Source: Diphasiastrum complanatum
Taxonomy: Eukaryota > Streptophyta > Lycopodiopsida > Lycopodiales > Lycopodiaceae
DNA: 64,000 nt
Assembly (NCBI GenBank): GCA_029204225.1
Contig: CM055095.1
Span: 20,637,348 to 20,701,347, forward strand
Direction: 5' to 3'
This document shows positions 34,646 to 45,383 of the stretch, in pieces. The position numbers and the translations under genes are program-made. Numbering within the stretch: position 1 is the stretch's first letter; each line of letters begins with the position of its first letter. Below the pieces are notes generated by a model. It saw only the letters and a program-made list of their open reading frames with translations. It searched no databases and had not been told where the DNA came from.

Positions 34646-35345
34646 TGTGAAGAATTGCCAAAAATTGGCAAATCTAGCTTGATCAAAAACCATGTAGAAT
34701 AGTGTAAATTGTGTACACAAGTGGGTCCCACACATGTGAGGCCATGATGCCACATGGGAAACCCATCCTAATGTAGGTTAGGTAAAGTCAAGAGAGTTGG
34801 TCATGTCTATTTGGTGGTCATCCCTACTTTATAGGACCTACACCTAAGTTTAAGGTGAAAATTTGACCAACTAACTACCTACCAAGCATAATTCTAGGAA
34901 ATAGACTAGGGTTTCATTTTAGGTCAAGGAGAGTGAATTAACTTCCTTATTACATGCTGGAAATCCACCTAACTTCAAGAAGGAAGTCGAATTTGCTATG
35001 TATTCCCTCTCTCCATAGTGAGAAGATAGAAAATTTTTGGAGCTCATTGGCAATCTCAAGCTAGTTCACTATGTACATTGAGTTTTTGTGATCCAAATGA
35101 AACCAAATCAATTTCTACTTGTTTCTCAGGTTGAAGGACGTACTAAAGCCTGTAGTACACACGTGTGGTCTCGGATTTCAATGTTTATCAATGCTTTTGA
35201 TTGTTAATGCTTGTTGTTTGTCAAATTGCCAATCTAGATCAATTTTTTTGTGTCTAGTTTTTTTGATAGATTGTTAAGCAAGCATCCAATCACTCTTGTG
35301 GATCTTTTGTAGATCCATTTATGGTCCTAAAGTACAGTACTTTCA
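34646..35345 (+). repeat. 3' LTR of the non-autonomous copia element
   Basis: It matches the 5' LTR with about nine substitutions and a 2-base indel near 35145. The copy carries CACACGTGTG at about 35158. It is followed by CCTCGTGGAGG. Confidence 0.92.
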
Positions 35346-36180
35346 CCTCGTGGAGGCTCTTCTCATTTCAGCATGGAGTTGATACAATACACAAGAAGCT
35401 CCTCTTCTAAAAGAGGGAGTCTCTTAAATAAGCAAGGGAGCTCCTTAGGTGGCATCCTAGTGGAATTTCCACATTTTACAAATTACAAGTGGAATTATGC
35501 TCTCCACTAGAGGTCACCATCAAAAGGTGCTCACTCTACTTTCTTTAAGAGGGGTCTACTTGCATTTATTACTTTTCCTAGAAATACTAGTTCCTACATG
35601 GTCATTCCATCTTTCGGGATTCACCATGAGGCTTACACAGTTCTTGCTTGTCATTCCTAACTAGCATTTCTCGGCTCTCAGTCTTCGTTCATCTCATCTT
35701 CTCAGAGACCTCTTCGGTCTAAGGTGAGAGGTGCTCTTGGGTAGCTCTATCTGAGTATCTTGGAAATTTGTCAGAATCAACCAACATCATCCCACCCCAA
35801 ATGTGTTGCAGGACCCACTACAACTCATATTGGACGATGTCGCTCCGCTTCCGCATTGGCATCTTCGATCGGCACTTGGAAAAGCATAGATCCTTGTTCG
35901 CTTGCATAAAACCAAGTGCTTATTGTCGCCAGTCTTTATCACAAAAACTATTTTTCACAAATTGCCACAATTTGATCAGAATGTCTTATTGCTATAGGTG
36001 GTTGACATTCTCAAAATTGGAGAGCTCCCAGCAGCCTCACAACTTGCATGCCTGAGTGCTTCCTGTGTGTCTTCTCTCCTATCACTTGTATCTGCCATTG
36101 ACGGTTTCATCTCTGGTTTCTTGGCAGGTACTAACTTCTGGGAGGTCTGTATTCTCCATTTTGCTTCTAGGAGTTTCCGC
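35346..36180. other. Gene-poor stretch with one arm of an inverted repeat
   Basis: 35499-35710 is inverted-repeated at 39405-39628. An open stretch at 36000-36130 (GGTTGACATTCTCAAAATTGG; protein VDILKIGELPAASQLACLS) ends in CAG/GTACT, which could be a stray host exon, but it was not recognised. ORF 35768-36055 has no known features. Confidence 0.35.
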
Positions 36181-37179
36181 ACTTTTGTGCATGATTTAAT
36201 GCACTTCAAACATAGAGAAACATCAACTTCTTTGCATGATTCAATGCACCTCAAACATAGAAAAATGAACTTTTTTGCATGATTTTATCCACTTCAAACA
36301 AACAAAGTAACTTTTTTGCATGGCAACAAGAATTCTTAGGAGAAAGTTCTTTATTCAGTCTTCTTGAAGTCTCTCGTCACACATTCTTCTTTTAAAGTAA
36401 GTGGAAAGTTCTATGTTCAGTCTTCTTGAAGTCCCTCATCACACATTCTTCTTTTAAAGTAAGTGGAAGCTCAACACGTAAACTGACAAAAGAGAAAGCC
36501 AAGAAAGGCCTAGTATTGGGTGCACAAAGATAATTTGGATGGTCGATGCTGAGTTCTGGGATTTTGGCTTTTATAAAGCATGATTACCAATCCATTGAGA
36601 ATTGTTTACTTAAATTATAGTAGCCTGGATCAGTTGAAGTCAAAAGATATTTTTAATTATTTGTACTGATAAAAATATGGGAGCACATGAAGACAAAAAG
36701 TACCTTGCAAGCTGATACTTACTAGGGAAACATGAATTGTTGTGGCAAGGCTTTGGTGGAATGCCACAAGTGGTGACCACTAATCACCCTCTTATGTATA
36801 ATTCTATGTTTCATCAGATTATGTGTGTTAAAATCATTAAAATGTTGTCTTTGAAACTCACACTCCTCTCAGGTCTGGCCTGTACACAAGCAATGGCTTT
36901 CTCTTCAATTCTCTGGTCAAATATCTTTGCTTTGTCCAATCCCAGGTGGGTTTCTACATAGTCTCCTAACAGACTCCTATAGGAGTTTGCTAGCTTTCTT
37001 CCGTATTCTATCACACTACCTATCTCATCTTTATGTGCTCCCAAAATGGGAATACCCAGCAACTCCAGGTGCTCCAGTCTCAGATCAGGGCATTCCCTTA
37101 CCACCTCCAGTACCTCCTCTATTGTTTTGTAATACAAAGGAAGGTTGAAAGAATCTCGTGATTCGGGCTGGATAACCTT
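36181..37179 (-). pseudogene. Inverted copy of SABATH exon 3 and 3' flank
   Basis: The minus strand from 37179 reads VIQPESRDSFNLPLYYKTIE and on to the stop at 36814 (LMILTHII), nearly identical to the gene's exon 3 (a few substitutions). About 630 bp of 3' flank follows to 36181, including an extra ~75 bp tandem duplication near 36380-36460. Exons 1 and 2 are absent. The copy's left edge lies within 2-3 bases of the exon 3 splice acceptor, where it joins a copia fragment on the other strand. It has no start or promoter of its own and is presumed non-functional. Confidence 0.9.
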
Positions 37180-38290
37180 ATTCCTACTACTAATAAGGTG
37201 ATTATTGGTAGAGATGTCATTTTGATGAGGGGAACATTCCAAAAGTGTCTTCAAGTAATGATGGTGTGGATGGATCTAACAATCTTGATGTTGATGTGAT
37301 GGATCCTACTTTAGATGGCGATGATGAAGGGACTTCATCAAGTCAAAAGCCAAGGATAACATCAAGGGAAAGACAAATGCCTTCAAGGCTCAAATATGAT
37401 GAGAAAGGTAAGCAAGTGGTTGCGGGAACTAACTTTGCTTTCCTAACCTATTTTGATGAACCTACATGTGTAGATGAAGCAAGGAACAAAGAGGAGTGGA
37501 TCCAAGCAATGGATCTTGAGTATCAAGCTCTTATGAAGAATGGAACATGGAGATTGGTGAAGTTACCTAAGGACAAGAAAGCTATTGGATGCAAACGGAT
37601 CTTCAAAGAGAAGACAAACCAAGATGGATCTATCAATAAGCATAATGCAAGGTTAGTGGCAAAAGGATATGCTCAAGAACATGGTATTGACTCTAATAAA
37701 ACCTTTACACCCATGGCAAAGATGGTGAGCATTCGGGTCATATATCTCTTGCTACTCTTTTTGGATGGGATCTATGGCAATTGGACATTACAAACGCATT
37801 TTTGAATGGCGATCTTGAGGAGGAAGTGTACATGGAGCAATTAGAAAGCGACATTTCATCTACAAAGCCAAATCAAGGGTGTCTTCTACAAAAGAGTTTG
37901 TATGGCCTTAAGCAGCTACCAAGGAGTTGGTATGCTAAGCTTAACACATTTTTACTCTCTCAAAGGTTTGTTATGAGTGAGTATGATCATTCACTTTATT
38001 ATGGATTTGTTGGAAATAATCATTTGCATTACATTTTAGGAATAGAAGTGATTAGATCTTCTCAATCTACTTTCGTTTGTCAAGAGAAGTATGCTAATTC
38101 TATTCTCAAAATATTTCATATGGTAGATGCAAAGTCTTGTGATACACCTATGGAGTCAAAGGTAATGAAAGATCCTTCGAGGACATTGTCGGAAATAGGA
38201 TGGATGAATTGCAGCGGAAACTCCTACTTCCAATGCATGACTATGCCTATCAAAAATCAAACAAAGCAGTAGTGATGAAAAAATCACATT
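37180..38290 (+). pseudogene. Copia polyprotein fragment (integrase tail to reverse transcriptase)
   Basis: It begins abruptly at IPTTNKVIIGRDVI (37182), then the Ser/Asp-rich integrase-RT linker (DGDDEGTSSSQKPR) and RT motifs (KKAIGCKRIFKEKTNQDGSI, ARLVAKGYAQEHGID, a frame change near 37790, then FLNGDLEEEVYMEQ, QKSLYGLKQLPRSWY, CDTPMESKV). The segment with YVDD is missing: after SLYYGFVGNN it jumps to HYILGIEVIRSS, so there is an internal deletion. It is fused to the inverted SABATH exon at 37179. It is close to the fragment at 53.0-53.25 kb. Confidence 0.85.
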
Positions 38291-38539
38291 CAATCTTTAG
38301 CAACTAACTTTGAAATCGCTAGATACTAAGTGATTATGTAGCCAAACATAAAGTATTGAATTTTCAAACAATTTCTATCAGTTACAAAAGAAATACAGAG
38401 ATGCATGCATTCTGACATATATTGAATGCAATAAGAAGATAGTATTGATTCAGAAAAACAAATCAGATGCTAATGAGCGCAAGACAATAGCTAAAAAAAA
38501 AGTGCACTCTAAGTTGTCTCTGAGTAGCTGAGAATAAGT

Positions 38540-38960
38540 CTGATAATAAGCAGCCCTACTGCGACAAATGATAGCAAAAGTCGAACGAAAGAATGCTTGA
38601 CTACTGGACTGAAGGTCTCAATGTAATCGACATTGTATACCTAAGAAAATCCTCTAGCAACAAGTCGTGTCTTTCTCTTGTTGATTCTTTCATTTGCATT
38701 GTACTTGACTTTGAAAATCCATTTGCAATCAACTACGTTTCTACTAGCAGGTAATTCGACGATTGCCCATGTCTGGTTTTTGATAAGAGATGAATACTCT
38801 TTATCCATAGTTTCTTTCTAGAGATCTAAATTAGGTTGACTGAGTGCCTCTTGGACAGACGTCGGTTCCTGAACAAGGTAGGTTGTAGACTCGGCGATAT
38901 ACATGTTAGGTGGTCTGCTTGCTCTTGAAGATCTTCTGAGTAATAGAGGAAGTTGATCAT
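38540..38960 (-). pseudogene. Copia RT N-terminal fragment
   Basis: The minus strand reads EYSSLIKNQTWAIVELPA, DCKWIFKVKYNANE, TRLVARGFS-stop and YIETFSPVV, the first ~120 residues of copia RT, with stops. It is a different copia family from its neighbour on the plus strand. The flanks (38291-38539) show nothing else. Confidence 0.75.
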
Positions 38961-39022
38961 TTGCATCATACCTTTTTTTTTCTATTCTTTTTTTAAATGT
39001 AAAAATAAGAGAAAGTCTTTGA

Positions 39023-39047
39023 GGGGGGGGGGGGGGGGGGGGGGGGG
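39023..39047 (+). repeat. G homopolymer, 25 bases
   Basis: An uninterrupted run of 25 G, flanked by T- and A-rich DNA. Long G runs are rare, can form quadruplexes and are prone to length error in sequencing, so the exact length is uncertain. Confidence 0.9.
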
Positions 39048-39404
39048 ATTCAATAAGCTTCCATTTTTTCTTTCTTTTTTTAATTTTATTTTATTTTTTC
39101 TAAAAACAAAACAATGTTTCAAGGGGTGCCCTAAACACATGGCTCCCCCTTTCTCAACACATTTTCAAAAATACATATACATTTTGTAAATGGAAATAAA
39201 AAATGACCTTTAAAAATGATCTGCAACTGCTTGAAGAAAAGCTGCTCAAATTCTAGTTTGGATGAAAATAACTTGGAAAAAAATAGCTCCCTTCGGCTCT
39301 CATTTTGCCTTTGTAAGAAGCATGGATTCTTGATTGGACATCTTGTACTTGGATGATCCTCAAAGCAGTATGTATATTGGTCTTTCTCAAAAAACGTTAC
39401 TTTA

Positions 39405-39628
39405 GGTCTCTGAGAAGATGAGACGAACGAAGACTGAGAGCCGAGTATGAGAGCCGAGAAATGCTAGTTAGGAATGACAAGCAAGAACTGTGTAGCCTCA
39501 TGGTGAATCCCGAAAGATGGAATGACCATGTAGGAACTAGTATTTCTAGACAAAGTAATAAATGCAAGTAGACCCCTCTTAAAGAAAGTAGAGTGAGCCA
39601 CCTTTTGATGGTGACCTCTAGTGGAGAG
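39405..39628. repeat. Second arm of the inverted repeat (partner 35499-35710)
   Basis: The reverse complement matches 35499-35710 along its length (shared GTGTAGCCTCATGGTGAATC-type text with one base change, GGAATGACCATGTAGGAACT). It has a small extra duplication of GAGAGCCGAG near 39440. Confidence 0.85.
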
Positions 39629-39944
39629 CCCAAATAACTTTCAAATGGTTTTGAAGATCCACAAAGAGAGCCTCAAGTGTGTCCAACATCCTTTGGAACT
39701 CCTCAAAGTTTTAAAAGAAAAAGTGTGCATGCTTATGTTGCACCAAAAAAGGCAGAATATGTTTTATCGTTAGAAAATAAAAGGGAAACGTTGATGCAAT
39801 CATATTGTAGTAAGTTGTGCATTCAACAAATCACCTACAAAGAATGTGAAGACTTGCGATTGGGTGTGTGGAGAAAACGGAGAGCTGACAAGCATAATCA
39901 GTTATTGCAGATATTCAAAAAAAAATTCATAGACGAGAAATGTC

Positions 39945-39949
39945 AAACC
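39945..39949. repeat. Target-site duplication AAACC, left
   Basis: AAACC directly precedes the left LTR (TGATAAATTT). The same five bases follow the right LTR at 46246-46250, a perfect 5 bp duplication as made by copia integrase. Confidence 0.93.
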
Positions 39950-40811
39950 TGATAAATTTTACAGTTTTTAGGACAATAATGATTGTACTTTACAATCATA
40001 GAGAGTTATTGGTTGCTTAATCAATGAATCTATCAAGTTCTACACATTAGATCTTGATCTAGATTCACTACACTTGGATTTAAGCAAGAGCAATGGATCA
40101 ACACATCATTTTTTAGTGAGAGCGGCTTCACACGTGTCGAGTACTATCCACTGTACGGCCTGCACCTGAAACAACAAGTACAATGATACTAGATAGCAAT
40201 CATGCATAAAAATCACAAGACAAATGGCTAGAAATCTCACAAAAGTGTAGAGTGCAAAAGTCTCATCAATCTTCTTAGCAAAATGATGATCCTTTTATGG
40301 ATCAAGTACATCCATGAGTCTGGTACAGTCCAGCAGGCCTTCACACGTGTGAAGAGTGCCACATCACTCAGATCTATCCATTTTATCCATCCTTGATCCT
40401 TATCCAATAGTTGACCTTCTAGAATATGACTAAAATCCAAAAAGCTAGTCTCCTAGAATATAAGAATATTCTCTACAAAATAGGATATAAGGAAAATGGT
40501 CAACTCTTATCTTCTAGTACTCTATACACACGTGTGAACATCCACTTGCCATGTGGGAGCATTTACTCATGCACATGCAAGGAAAAGCTAATTTATAGGT
40601 GACTAGTCAACTTGACTAAAAACTAGTCATTTCATGTTCACACTAACTAGAATGATACAAAATCAATTTGGATATATACAAACATGAAAAGTACATCCTT
40701 TCACACGTGGGAACAGGCTCCACACATGTGAAATCATATCATCAACATATTCTAATGTTTGATCAATATTTACATGAACCAATGTCAAGTGAGAAGTGAC
40801 AATTTTCAACA
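39950..40811 (-). repeat. 3' LTR of the full-length copia element
   Basis: 862 bp, the same length as the partner at 45384-46245. Four CACGTG cores (about 40131, 40344, 40529 and 40704) lie in CACACGTGTG-like palindromes, with a fifth site reading CACATG here and CACGTG in the partner. The polypurine tract (minus GAAGTGAGGAGGAG) abuts it at 40812-40825. Confidence 0.95.
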
Positions 40812-40824
40812 CTCCTCCTCACTT

Positions 40825-42453
40825 CTAACTTGGCAAATCTAGTGTACATCTATCTACAATTCCAAGAGCATATCTTAACTTAAAAAATGGATCTTTGGAC
40901 AATGGTTTGGTTAAGATATCAACTATGCATTCGGATGATGGTACATGATGTAGTTGCACTTCCTTGGATTGTACCTTCTCCCTCACAAAGTGGTGAGCTA
41001 TCTCAATATGCTTTGTTCTAGCATGGAAGATAGGATTTGAAGCAATTTGTTGAGAAGCTTCATTGTCACAAAATATGTAAGGGATCTCCTCGGCCTCTAG
41101 CACATGTAGTTCCATCAAGAGTCTTCTTAGCCATAGGAGCTCTTTGGTTGTTGAAGTCAATGCCTTGTACTCGGCTTCACAAGAAGATAGTGAGATTGTA
41201 TCTTGCTTTTTGGAAAGCCAAGATATCACTCCTCCACAAAGAAATGTTGCAAATGCACTAATGGACTTCCTATCCATCTTGTCACCTGCAAAATCTGAAT
41301 CCGAGTAGGCTCTCAAGTGCAAGTTAGATCCTTCATAAAGTATGCCAAAAAATCTAGTACTAGAAACATATCTAAGTACTCTTTTGGCACTTTTCCAATG
41401 ATGAACTAAAGGAGCTTGCATACTTTGACTCAACTTGCTTACACAAAAACTTAAGTCAGGTCTAGTGATAGTTAAATAGATTAGAGAGCCTATAAGCTTC
41501 CTAAAGAGAGTGATGTCCTCAAAAGATGCTTCATCACCTTCATTAGTTGCTTTCACAACATGCTCCATAGGGGTGTCAATCCCCTTACAATCTTTCATAC
41601 CAAATCTTTCAAGAATGGAAGTAGCATACTTAGATTGACTTATGAAAGTACAATTGCTACTTCTAGACACTTCTATCCCAAGTATAAACTTTAGGAAGCC
41701 TAGATCTACCATCTTGAACTCACTAGATAAATCAACTTTTACTTTGCCTATGCCATCATCATCACTTCCTGTCATAATGATGTCATCAACATAAAGAACC
41801 AAAATGATGATCTTTCCTTCATTACATTTGAAATATAAAGAAGGTTCATAAGCACTTAGTACAAAGCCAAGGGAATAGAGAAAATCATGCAACCTAGAGT
41901 ACCAAGCTCTAGGTGCTTGCTTCAAGCCATATAGGCTCTTTCTTCCTTAAGTAGCACACCTTTTGCTCCTCACCAACCTTGATGAAGCCCTCGGGTTGCA
42001 TCATGTAGATTTCCTTTTCTAAGAAGCCATTCAAGAAGGCATTTGTCACACCCATTTGGTAGAGATCCCATTTGAACAAAGTAGCAATGCAAATGATTAA
42101 TCTAATAGCTACAAGCTTAGCTACAGGTGCAAATGTTTCTTCATAATCCAATTTTTTTATTTGAAGAAAAATCCCTTAGCAACAAGCCTAGATTTGTATT
42201 TACTAATAGATCCATCTTGATTGTACTTAATTCTATAAATCCACTTACATGCAAGTGGTTTCTTTCCTCTTGAAAGATTTACAAGATTCCAAGTATGATT
42301 CTCTTCTAATGCATCATACTCTACTTGCATTGCATCTCTCCAAACTTTAGATTTACATGCTTCTTCAAAAGATGATGGTCCTTCAATCAATGTAGCTAAA
42401 AAAGAGTAAGAGGTAGAAGATGTAGAGCCTTCCTTTTGCTTTCCCTTGTCCAC
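40825..42453 (-). pseudogene. Copia reverse transcriptase and RNase H of the full-length element, with frameshifts
   Basis: RT starts in the ORF 42453-42157 (KPLACKWIYRIKYNQDGSI, KSRLVAKGFFFK), where an A/T-rich run shifts the frame. It continues in 42151-41909 (LDYEETFAPVAKLVAIRLI, AFLNGFLEKEIYMMQPEGF) and after a second shift in 41925-40825 (LKQAPRAWYSRLHDF, LVLYVDDIIMTGSDDD with the YVDD site, RPDLSFCVSKLSQ). RNase H has AYSDSDFAGDKMDRKSISAF, SLSSCEAEYKAL and IFCDNEASQQ. All catalytic residues are kept; only two frame changes break the protein. Confidence 0.92.
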
Positions 42454-42489
42454 ATAGGTAAGCCTTGAGGGCTCGGCCTTGCTCCTTGA

Positions 42490-44800
42490 TTATCTTCTTA
42501 GCCCCTTTTGACTCGGATCCAAATCTCCATCCTCGGGTTTGTCATGATCCTCCTCGGGTTTGTCAAGATCCTCCTCGGATTTGTCAAGATCTTCAATGCA
42601 CAATGGGTTAGATCCATTTGACAAGCTCTTAGCAAATTGTGACTCATCAGAAAGTACATCCTTGCTTACCTTTACTTTCTTGGATGTAGGATCATATATC
42701 CTATATGCCTTCATAGCCAACAAAGATTCCTTTGAAGGAGGTAGCATCTTCTTTCCTTCTAGTCTCCAAAGGAATGTGTACATAACAAGTACATCCAAAG
42801 ATCTTAAAATCTTTTACATTGGGTTTCTTATCAAACAAGGCTTGATAAGGTGAGATCCCATCTATAGCACTACTAGGAAGTCTATTACACAAATAATTAG
42901 CACATGTTATGGCTTCTCCCCAAAATGAGATGGGAAGTGATGCATCAAGCCTCAAGGACTTTGCACACTCACATAGACTCCCTTTTTTCCTCTCGGCCAC
43001 CCCATTTTGTTGAGGGGTGTAGGAACAAGTGTATTGTAACTTAATACCATTGATCTCACAAAAGTCTTTCATTTTATTGGAGGTGTACTCTCCTCCATTA
43101 TCACATCTTAGTGCTTTGATAGAAGTACTAAGTTGTTTCTCTACTAGAGACTTGAACTTAATGAAAGCTTCATAAACAAGACTTTTCTTTGATAGTAACT
43201 CAATCCATGTGAATCTAGTACAATCATCTATAAAAGTTACATACATCAAGGCACCTCCATTACTTGCATGTGAAAAACTATGTACATCAGAATGTATGAG
43301 ATCCAAGGGAGAGAGAGATCTTGATGAAGATTTCTTGTAAGAAGATTTGTGTGACTTTGCAAGGCCGCATGCCTCACACATTTTTCCACACTTCTTGAAA
43401 GTTCTTGGCAGGCCGAGAGCTAGTTCCTTGCTTGCCATTGACTCCATAGATTGAAGATTAGGATGGCCTAATCTCTTATGCCAAAGCTCCACTTGAGTTA
43501 GCTCCTCCCTAGCCAAGTTCACACTTTCACTTGCAACATTATCATCCAACTTGAAATGTCTACCTTGCTTAATGCCACTAGCTATGCACTTATCATTTTT
43601 CAAGATGGAACAAACTCCATTCTTGAAATGTACATCTAGTCCATTGTCCATTAATTGTCCTACACTAAGCAAGTTTCTTGAAATGGTAGGAACATACAAA
43701 ACATTATCTAGATCTATCCTTTTATATGTGCCTAAACAAAGAGGTATAGATCCTATGCCATCTATCTTGCATGCTTGATCACTAGCAGTGTATATTGACT
43801 TCTTAGAGTCATTACAAGATAGAAGAGTAGAAAAATAATGCTTGTTAAAGGACATGTGGGAACTAGCCCCACTATCTATCCACCATGTGTCTTGACTTGA
43901 AGTTGGTGTAGATGCAACCATTAAGGATGTGTTGAATCCATCCTCATATTCTTCCTCTTGAGCAATGTTCCCTTGATCTCCTTTGGCTTGTTGATTCTTC
44001 TTCAAGTAGCATTCTGAGGCAAAGTGTCCTTTCTTTTCACAAAAGAAACACTTTAGTTTTGCCTTGTTCTTCACATTGCCTTTGGAGGTATATCCTTCAT
44101 TCTTCATCTTGGCCTCCTTGCCTTGATTTTTCTTGAATGGATTTTGCTTTTTCTTGCCTTTAGATGTAAAGTTAGCTTTCTCCTCTCCTCCATTAAGTGA
44201 CATGCTATCCATTCTTGTCTTGAGGTGTAGAAGCCTACTCTCCTCGGCCACAAGAACATTGTGCAACTTTTCAATGGATGGAAGAGAGTCTTGAATGGCA
44301 AATGATTGGACTAAGTTGGTAAACTCATCACTTAGACCATTCAAAATGATTTGTACTAGTTTTTGATCTTGGATCTTCTCTCCTATCGCACTTAACTCCT
44401 TGTTAAGAGATTTGATCCTAAGAACATACTCTTGTCCACTCTCTCCACTTCCTTTCATGCTTTGGAAAACTTGATTTCTTAGCATGAGGATTCTTGAAGT
44501 ATTGTTGGATTCATAAATGCTCTTTAATGAATCCCAAGCCTCTTTGGATGAGGTACAAGAAGACACCTCTTTCAAGAGGTCATTGCATACATTTAACTTT
44601 ATGCAATGTAGAGCTAATCTTGCTCTCTTCTTGTATTTGGCTTGTTCTTGGGGAGTTTGAGGCTCTTCCTCTACTCCTTGAACTATGTCATATAGATCAT
44701 GGATCACTAGGAGTGATTCCATTCTCACTTTCCAAATGGAATAATTTGTGGAAGTGAGTCTCTCACTTGATTCCATCAAATATCCACTCATGGATGACAT
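42490..44800 (-). CDS. Copia Gag-protease-integrase polyprotein of the full-length element
   Basis: The 699-codon frame (44800-42701) starts MSSMSGYLMESSERL. It has UBN2 Gag (NYSIWKVRMESLLV, LNGLSDEFTNLVQSF), zinc knuckle CFFCEKKGHFASEC, protease WWIDSGASSHMS with an intact DSG, pre-integrase ELWHKRLGHPNLQSM and integrase with HSDVHSF, LRCDNGGEYTSN and NGVAERKKG (D, D, E all present). It ends at IFVGYEGI, where a frameshift near 42715 takes the integrase C-terminus (KAYRIYDPTSKKVKVSKDV) into the next frame down to 42490, with an acidic repeat (LDKSEEDLDKPEEDHDKPED). It would make the particle, process itself and integrate DNA. Confidence 0.93.
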
Positions 44801-45372
44801 TTTAGAATGAATGCTCTTTTAAAAATCACAAAGATTTTTGAATTTTAAAAGATCTATGAAAAGGCCTAAAGCTTACTAGAATGCCTATAGGCTTGTCTCT
44901 ATCAAACTAGCACACAAGCTTGAATGATACTCAAAGATCTTACCAAAAATTTCTAGCTTTCACTCTCACAAAAAAAATTGCTTTACACTTTTCTTAGAGA
45001 TTTCACTTCAACTAAGGATTTGAACAAATCAGCCTCTTAAGATCTGATCTTAGACTCTAAAAAGAAATGCTTCAATGATCCAAAACACTATTTGGTCATA
45101 GGCATTAGTTAGAATGAATCTAGATCAATACTATGCTTCAAAAAGCACCAAAAATGAACTAGTATTGTGATTTTGGGACCAACAAACACAAAGTAGCTTG
45201 AATTGAAAGTTGTTGTACGGTTTCACACGTGTGAAAAGTACATACACAGACTCCAAGTCATTTTTATCCAAATGATTACAAGCTATCACTCTAGAAGAAC
45301 TCGCCCTCACTAGTATTGGCCAGAAAACAAATTTTGCCAATGATCTTTACAAGATTTATGATTCAATGATCA
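44801..45372 (-). other. 5' leader of the full-length copia element
   Basis: Non-coding leader between the primer-binding site and the gag ATG. It contains another CACACGTGTG palindrome at about 45224-45233 and no upstream ORF of note. Confidence 0.7.
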
Positions 45373-45383
45373 CTCTGATACCA
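45373..45383 (-). promoter_or_regulatory. tRNA-iMet primer-binding site
   Basis: The minus strand reads TGGTATCAGAG directly after the 5' LTR, a perfect match to the plant initiator-Met tRNA type. Confidence 0.93.

Larger units (their letters stand above)
30782..35345 (+). mobile_element. Complete non-autonomous Ty1/copia LTR retrotransposon
   Basis: It has two near-identical LTRs of 698 and 700 bp (TG...CA), a tRNA-iMet primer site (31482), a polypurine tract AAATTTGAGGAGGAG (34631-34645) directly before the 3' LTR, and internal Gag and protease sequence, but no integrase, RT or RNase H. In their place is ~800 bp of unrecognised open reading frame. The LTRs differ by about nine substitutions and a 2-base indel, so insertion was fairly recent. 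Flanking bases share CCT beside both ends, but a clean 5 bp target-site duplication is not clear. Its Gag is closely related to that of the autonomous element at 40-46 kb. Confidence 0.9.

Noticed and set aside
30777-35350. Target-site duplication for the non-autonomous copia element
   Set aside because: Flanks read CCTAA and CCTCG; only three of five bases agree, so it is not called.
35998-36282. Possible host exon (VDILKIGELPAAS) with a GT donor
   Set aside because: No second exon or recognisable family; kept only as a remark.
36737-37148. Plus-strand ORFs over the inverted SABATH exon
   Set aside because: They mirror the antisense ORFs at 24753-25164 and are only the complement of exon 3.
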